Both the position numbers and the translations under genes were made by a program. The notes under the pieces were generated by a model, which was given only the letters and a program-made list of their open reading frames with translations, made no database searches and was not told the DNA's origin. From the NCBI GenBank assembly GCA_023390695.1, contig JAEWCJ010000367.1, positions 1 through 8,540 on the forward strand: 8,540 nucleotides of DNA, given 5' to 3'. Source of the stretch: Pseudomonadota bacterium. GTDB taxonomy: Bacteria > Pseudomonadota > Alphaproteobacteria > Rhizobiales > Xanthobacteraceae. This document shows positions 5,986 through 8,540 of the stretch, one piece after another (the stretch's first letter is position 1; the number at the start of each line of letters is the position of its first letter).

Positions 5986-6402
5986 CTATTTCTTGCGGTT
6001 GAAGGCATCGCGAATGGAATCGAGGCGCGATCCTGAATGATAGGTGCCGCCGATCTGATCGTCGCTTCGCGTGCCCAATTCGTTACACGTAACGTAGCCG
6101 TTGTCGCGCATGAGCCAGGTGTAGTTGTCAATCAAGCGGTGTTTGCAGCGGTTTCCACTTGGCGGAACAATGAGGACAGATCCGGTGCGCAAAGCATGAT
6201 CGTCACCGCCATTCAGGGTATAGGACTTGTCTTGCTTTGTGCCGGACAGCCAGTCGCGGTCGTAGAAGGCGGCGGCGAAGACGATGATCAGCAAGCATCC
6301 GGCGAGAAGCGCGCGATAAAAATCGCGATAAGGCAATTTGCGCCCGGGACTGCCGCGTTTGATTGCGCCTGAGTCCATTCCGGTCTCCGCAATCGGGAGC
6401 AT
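5986..6402 (-). CDS. Single-pass membrane protein of unknown function, paralogue of the protein at 7345-7806
   Basis: A 138-residue protein with a basic cytoplasmic N-terminus (residues 1-30, including GRKLPYRDFYR), one membrane helix (about 31-47, ALLAGCLLIIVFAAAFY) and an extracytoplasmic C-terminal domain. The domain core, GSVLIVPPSGNRC ... LIDNYTWL ... GYVTC, shares 21 of 34 aligned positions with the protein encoded at 7345-7806, including a cysteine pair (Cys86, Cys106) with identical 20-residue spacing. I recognise the IDN.TW...GYVTC pattern only loosely, as one seen in small Bradyrhizobium-type proteins, and know no function. The start at 6402 has a strong GAGGGGG ribosome binding site 5 bases upstream; the ATG at 6378, with GGAG 6 bases upstream, would trim 8 residues. 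The frame is open to a TTG at 6444, which is less likely. It is convergent with the CPBP gene and divergent from the PsiF-type gene. Confidence 0.8.
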   Translation of the reverse strand: MLPIAETGMDSGAIKRGSPGRKLPYRDFYRALLAGCLLIIVFAAAFYDRDWLSGTKQDKSYTLNGGDDHALRTGSVLIVPPSGNRCKHRLIDNYTWLMRDNGYVTCNELGTRSDDQIGGTYHSGSRLDSIRDAFNRKK

Positions 6403-6592
6403 CGATGCCCCCTCGACACTACATTGACGTGAAATGCTCAACAATTGCTGAATAGCGCAGATCGAATGTGATATTGCGGCCGCGGTAAATTGGTGGCTGG
6501 AGCCTTCACTGCGTCATACTCAACCTCTAGGATTCGTGCGGAGTTGGCCGAATCGATTTTCGGTTGGGGCCGGCTTCTCAAGGAGGAAATCC

Positions 6593-6832
6593 ATGAAGAC
6601 GTTCGTTATCGCTGCCGTCATGGTGCTGGCCGCCGGCAGCGCCCATGCCGCCTCGTGCAAGGTCGAAGCGGCCAACAAGAAACTGGCAGGGGCCGCGCAG
6701 ACGAGTTTTATGAAAAAGTGCGAAAATGATGCGACGGCGAAGTGCGAGGCCGATTCCGCGGCCAAGAAGCTCGCCGGTGCCGCCAAGGCCAGCCACATGA
6801 AGAAATGCATCAGTGACGCGGTCGGCAGCTAG
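6593..6832 (+). CDS. PsiF-repeat periplasmic protein
   Basis: A 79-residue exported protein. The signal peptide is MKTFVIAAVMVLAAGSAHA, cleaved about residue 19 or 20. The mature protein is two tandem PsiF-type repeats with a 29-residue period: Cys22 to Cys43 (KKLAGAAQTSFMKKC) and Cys51 to Cys72 (KKLAGAAKASHMKKC), each followed by a .DA turn. Each repeat carries a cysteine pair 21 residues apart. E. coli PsiF is about 106 residues, is phosphate-starvation inducible, and its molecular role is unknown. The start is fixed by an excellent ribosome binding site, AGGAGG at 6581-6586, 6 bases before the ATG. The region upstream (6403-6592) is a divergent intergenic space in which I could not find a convincing Pho box, so phosphate control should not be assumed. 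Confidence 0.9.
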   Translation: MKTFVIAAVMVLAAGSAHAASCKVEAANKKLAGAAQTSFMKKCENDATAKCEADSAAKKLAGAAKASHMKKCISDAVGS

Positions 6833-6914
6833 GACGCGATCGTCTCGAGCGCCTGCGGCTTTACACTGCCGTGGCCTGGCGGTCTTCGCAAATCCTGCGG
6901 GACCGTTAGGCGGC

Positions 6915-7220
6915 TCAACGATCCTGCGGCGCGGGCTTGCGCCATTCCACCTCGCCGAGGTCCTCACGGAACGCGAACCGTTTCAGATGGTCGATCACGA
7001 CACGTTCGGTTCGTGACAGCGCCTCGTCATCGGCCGCTTCGGCGCGCAGGGTCAGGGTGTCCGCCGTCGCCACGAGATCGCAGGCCCGGCCGTCCGCAAA
7101 CGGAATATGACCCTTCTCGGGCGTGAACTCGACCGCGAATTTGTGACTCCAGTGCTTGCAGAGCTGCTGCAGATACCTGCTCGCCGACGCGGTCGCGATA
7201 CGGGCTTCGGAAACGGGCAT
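6915..7220 (-). CDS. DUF2218 domain-containing protein
   Basis: A 101-residue soluble protein spanning a single DUF2218 domain. The recognisable pattern is an N-terminal ARI.T..ASRYL.QLC.HW.HK segment (residues 6-27), VEFTPEKGHIPF (30-41), a strand-rich core ending LTLRAEAADDEAL (57-69), and the closing ERVVIDHLKRFAFRE (72-86). Members are small alpha/beta proteins found widely in proteobacteria and actinobacteria, sometimes near siderophore-interacting proteins, but no function is established to my knowledge. The start at 7220 (MPVSEARIATASASRYL) fits family length and has AGGA 8 bases upstream; the frame is open beyond, giving 22 unconserved residues if read further. It lies on the same strand as and 124 bases downstream of the membrane protein gene at 7345-7806, so co-transcription is possible but not shown. 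Confidence 0.88.
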   Translation of the reverse strand: MPVSEARIATASASRYLQQLCKHWSHKFAVEFTPEKGHIPFADGRACDLVATADTLTLRAEAADDEALSRTERVVIDHLKRFAFREDLGEVEWRKPAPQDR

Positions 7221-7344
7221 ATCGTGGGTCCTGTTCAATCGTGCCCTTACATAGGTTGCAGCAGAGGGCGCGGCAACAGACGCCATTCAAGATTGGAGCG
7301 ATTCCAGTGCCAGCACCGTCTGCGCAAGGGCGGACGACGAGCCG

Positions 7345-7806
7345 CTATTTTGCGGCGGGCTGGCGGAAACCGGTGCGCAATTGATCGATGCGTTCGGCAA
7401 ACTGGACCTGCACGTCGGGATAGTGCGAATTCCACGTCACCGCCTCGTCGCAGGTGACGTAACCCGCATCGGCGATGAGCCAGGTCTGGTTGTCGATCAC
7501 GCGGCGGCGACAGACATTGCCCTTCAGCGGCACGAACAGCACCGCGGCGCGCCGGCGCTCTTTCTCGGCATGGGCCAGCAGCAGGGCATCCGCGTCGACG
7601 GCATTTTGCCACTGCACCGAGGCGGTCCAGGTCAGGCCGCCGGCAAGCATGACCCCGAACACGACGCTCATGGCGAGGCCGATGCAGCGTTCGCGCCGGC
7701 TGAATTGCTGCCGGGCGGCTTTGCGCGCGATGTTGCGGCCGGGGCGGGGCCGGGGATCCGGCACCTGCATTGTGCGCCGGGGCGCATTGGCTTTCAAACG
7801 GGGCAT
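7345..7806 (-). CDS. Single-pass membrane protein of unknown function, paralogue of the protein at 5986-6402
   Basis: A 153-residue protein with a long basic Pro/Arg-rich cytoplasmic N-terminus (1-40), one membrane helix (about 41-60, CIGLAMSVVFGVMLAGGLTW) and an extracytoplasmic part. That part contains a charged, possibly helical linker (about 62-86) and the conserved core AAVLFVPLKGNVC (87-99), VIDNQTWL (103-110), AGYVTC (114-119). Cys99 and Cys119 are 20 residues apart, exactly as in the paralogue at 5986-6402. Both end in a short amphipathic segment (ERIDQLRTGF here, SRLDSIRDAF there). The function is unknown. The start at 7806 is supported by AAGGA about 6 bases upstream. It sits between the GNAT gene (7915-8289) and the DUF2218 gene, all on the minus strand. 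Confidence 0.82.
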   Translation of the reverse strand: MPRLKANAPRRTMQVPDPRPRPGRNIARKAARQQFSRRERCIGLAMSVVFGVMLAGGLTWTASVQWQNAVDADALLLAHAEKERRRAAVLFVPLKGNVCRRRVIDNQTWLIADAGYVTCDEAVTWNSHYPDVQVQFAERIDQLRTGFRQPAAK

Positions 7807-7816
7807 TCCAGTCCTT

Positions 7817-7852
7817 GGCGGGCATTCACGCGCGCGAAACTAGGGGCCCGCC
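7817..7852 (-). repeat. GC-rich inverted repeat in the leader of the 7345-7806 gene
   Basis: GGCGGGC (7817-7823) and GCCCGCC (7846-7852) are perfect complements with a 22-base loop. On the minus strand they lie just before the ribosome binding site of the downstream gene. The structure could be a leader hairpin or the end of the GNAT transcript; there is no T-run. In GC-rich DNA a 7-base match can arise by chance. Confidence 0.25.
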
Positions 7853-7914
7853 CTTCAGGACTTCTCTATCCGCGGCAAGGCATTTGTCTCGAATTGTCGG
7901 CAAACCGCGCCGCC

Positions 7915-8289
7915 TCAGCCGGTATGCGGGTCCACCGCCGGCGGGTCGCTGGCCGGAAAGCTTTCCTCCAACGCCTCATCCAGCCGCTCATCGAGATGCT
8001 GCTTCTCCGCCGCCGCATCGAGGAGGTCGGCATAGTCGGGATGCTTCTCGATATAGGCGGCCACGAAGGGGCATTGCGCCACGACGCGCAGACCGTCCCG
8101 GCGCACGCGATCGAGCGCGCCGCGGATGAGCCGCGAACCGATCCCCTGGCCGGCCAGTGCCTGCGGCACCTCGGTATGCACGAAGGTGATGAGGCCGGGC
8201 GCGCGCCGGTAATAAGCGGCGGCGAGATGGCCGCCGACCGCGAGTTCGAAACGGCCTTCGGCGGGATTATCGGTCACCTGTTCGGTCAT
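7915..8289 (-). CDS. Small GNAT-like N-acetyltransferase (YidJ type) with C-terminal ESFPASDPP tail
   Basis: A 124-residue protein. Residues about 11-93 form a compact Gcn5-related fold of the small type that spans a single domain (PF14542-like). FELAVGGHLAAAYYR (14-28) is followed by ITFVHTEVP (34-42) and then the acetyl-CoA loop GQGIGSRLI (47-55). RVVAQCPFVAAYIEKHPDY comes last, whose C-P-F-V-x-x-Y-I signature is typical of the subgroup. Substrates are unknown. After the domain, residues about 94-124 form an acidic helix-like segment (KQHLDERLDEALEE) ending in ESFPASDPPAVDPHTG (109-124). I have seen EE-[ST]-FPASDPP as a stand-alone tail in many short alphaproteobacterial proteins, so this looks like a fusion of two modules. 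The start at 8289 fits family length and has AGGA about 8 bases upstream; the frame is open to 8415. It is divergent from the membrane-protein frame at the right edge. Confidence 0.87.
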   Translation of the reverse strand: MTEQVTDNPAEGRFELAVGGHLAAAYYRRAPGLITFVHTEVPQALAGQGIGSRLIRGALDRVRRDGLRVVAQCPFVAAYIEKHPDYADLLDAAAEKQHLDERLDEALEESFPASDPPAVDPHTG

Positions 8290-8364
8290 TGTGCGGATCC
8301 TGCCTGTTGTGAACGTTATCTGGGAATGCCGGGCTGCATTGTACAGGCCCGCCGCGGGCGCGCC

Positions 8365-8540
8365 ATGCCCCGCAATGCGCAGGATTTGAACCATCCGCTC
8401 CCCCGGCGCGACCAAGTCGCGACCGTCATGTCGGGGATTCTCATGTCTGCCATCCTGTCCGGCTGGAGCGCTGTCGCGGCGATCGGCCTTGTCCTGTTCA
8501 CGCCGACGCTTGCGGTTTGCATCGCCGTCATGCGCAGCCT
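8365..8540 (+). CDS. Start of a probable membrane protein, cut by window edge
   Basis: An open frame continues to the right edge without a stop. From the ATG at 8365 it reads a polar, charged lead (MPRNAQDLNHPLPRRDQ, residues 1-17) and then a long hydrophobic run (about 23-56, containing SGWSAVAAIGLVLFTP and LAVCIAVM), as expected of an N-terminal membrane segment. Other in-frame ATGs are at 8326, 8428 and 8443; the last has GGGG about 6 bases upstream and would begin just before the hydrophobic run. Too little is visible to name a family, and the start is uncertain. Confidence 0.45.
   Translation, partial: MPRNAQDLNHPLPRRDQVATVMSGILMSAILSGWSAVAAIGLVLFTPTLAVCIAVMRS

Noticed and set aside
6436..6448. 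Near-palindrome CAACAATTGCTG in the divergent intergenic region
   Set aside because: It is imperfect, short and centred on a common AATT; there is nothing to distinguish it from chance.
6495..6540. Possible Pho box upstream of the PsiF-repeat gene (GCGTCATACTCAACC)
   Set aside because: Only one half-site-like GTCAT is present; the second direct repeat expected at an 11-base period is missing.
8316..8531. Minus-strand open frame of 71 codons upstream of the GNAT gene
   Set aside because: It overlaps the more convincing plus-strand hydrophobic N-terminus, has a low-complexity Arg/Thr-rich product and no ribosome binding site of note.

Overview
The window looks like the chromosome of an alphaproteobacterium, most likely a Hyphomicrobiales (Rhizobiales) member near the Bradyrhizobium/Rhodopseudomonas/Afipia group. 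The basis is GC-rich coding DNA, the close match of PyrB, RuvX and the PsiF-repeat protein to what I remember of that group, and small lineage-typical envelope proteins. No tRNA, rRNA, CRISPR array, IS element or phage gene was seen. No gene-free stretch exceeds 300 bases; the longest, about 190 bases at 6403-6592, holds only a divergent intergenic region.

Left part (1-3001): pyrB runs off the left edge on the minus strand (aspartate carbamoyltransferase, pyrimidine synthesis). Its promoter appears to sit so close to the start codon that the mRNA may be leaderless. Divergent from it is a full-length AidB-type acyl-CoA dehydrogenase homologue. Next comes a small exported Gly/Ala/Tyr-rich protein whose ribosome binding site lies in the loop of a perfect hairpin, closed by a textbook intrinsic terminator at 3036-3068.

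Middle (3088-5955): a tiny DUF5993-like membrane protein is tightly coupled to a DsbB-type thiol oxidase. This DsbB has an unusual layout: its second cysteine pair is in a C-terminal tail after a fifth predicted membrane helix. It converges, with 2 bases between stop codons, on ruvX (Holliday junction resolvase family). Divergent from ruvX is a likely two-gene operon of a UPF0173 metallo-beta-lactamase-fold hydrolase and a CPBP intramembrane protease-like protein.

Right part (5986-8540): two minus-strand genes (5986-6402 and 7345-7806) are diverged paralogues of a single-pass membrane protein with an extracytoplasmic domain holding a cysteine pair spaced exactly 20 residues. They flank a plus-strand two-repeat PsiF-type periplasmic protein and a minus-strand DUF2218 gene. 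A small GNAT protein carries an extra acidic tail with an ESFPASDPP motif. A membrane-protein reading frame leaves the window at the right edge.

The housekeeping genes (pyrB, ruvX) are ordinary. The more unusual material is the envelope set: a modified DsbB plus several small exported or anchored proteins carrying paired cysteines, which is compatible with, but does not prove, a shared link to disulfide formation.
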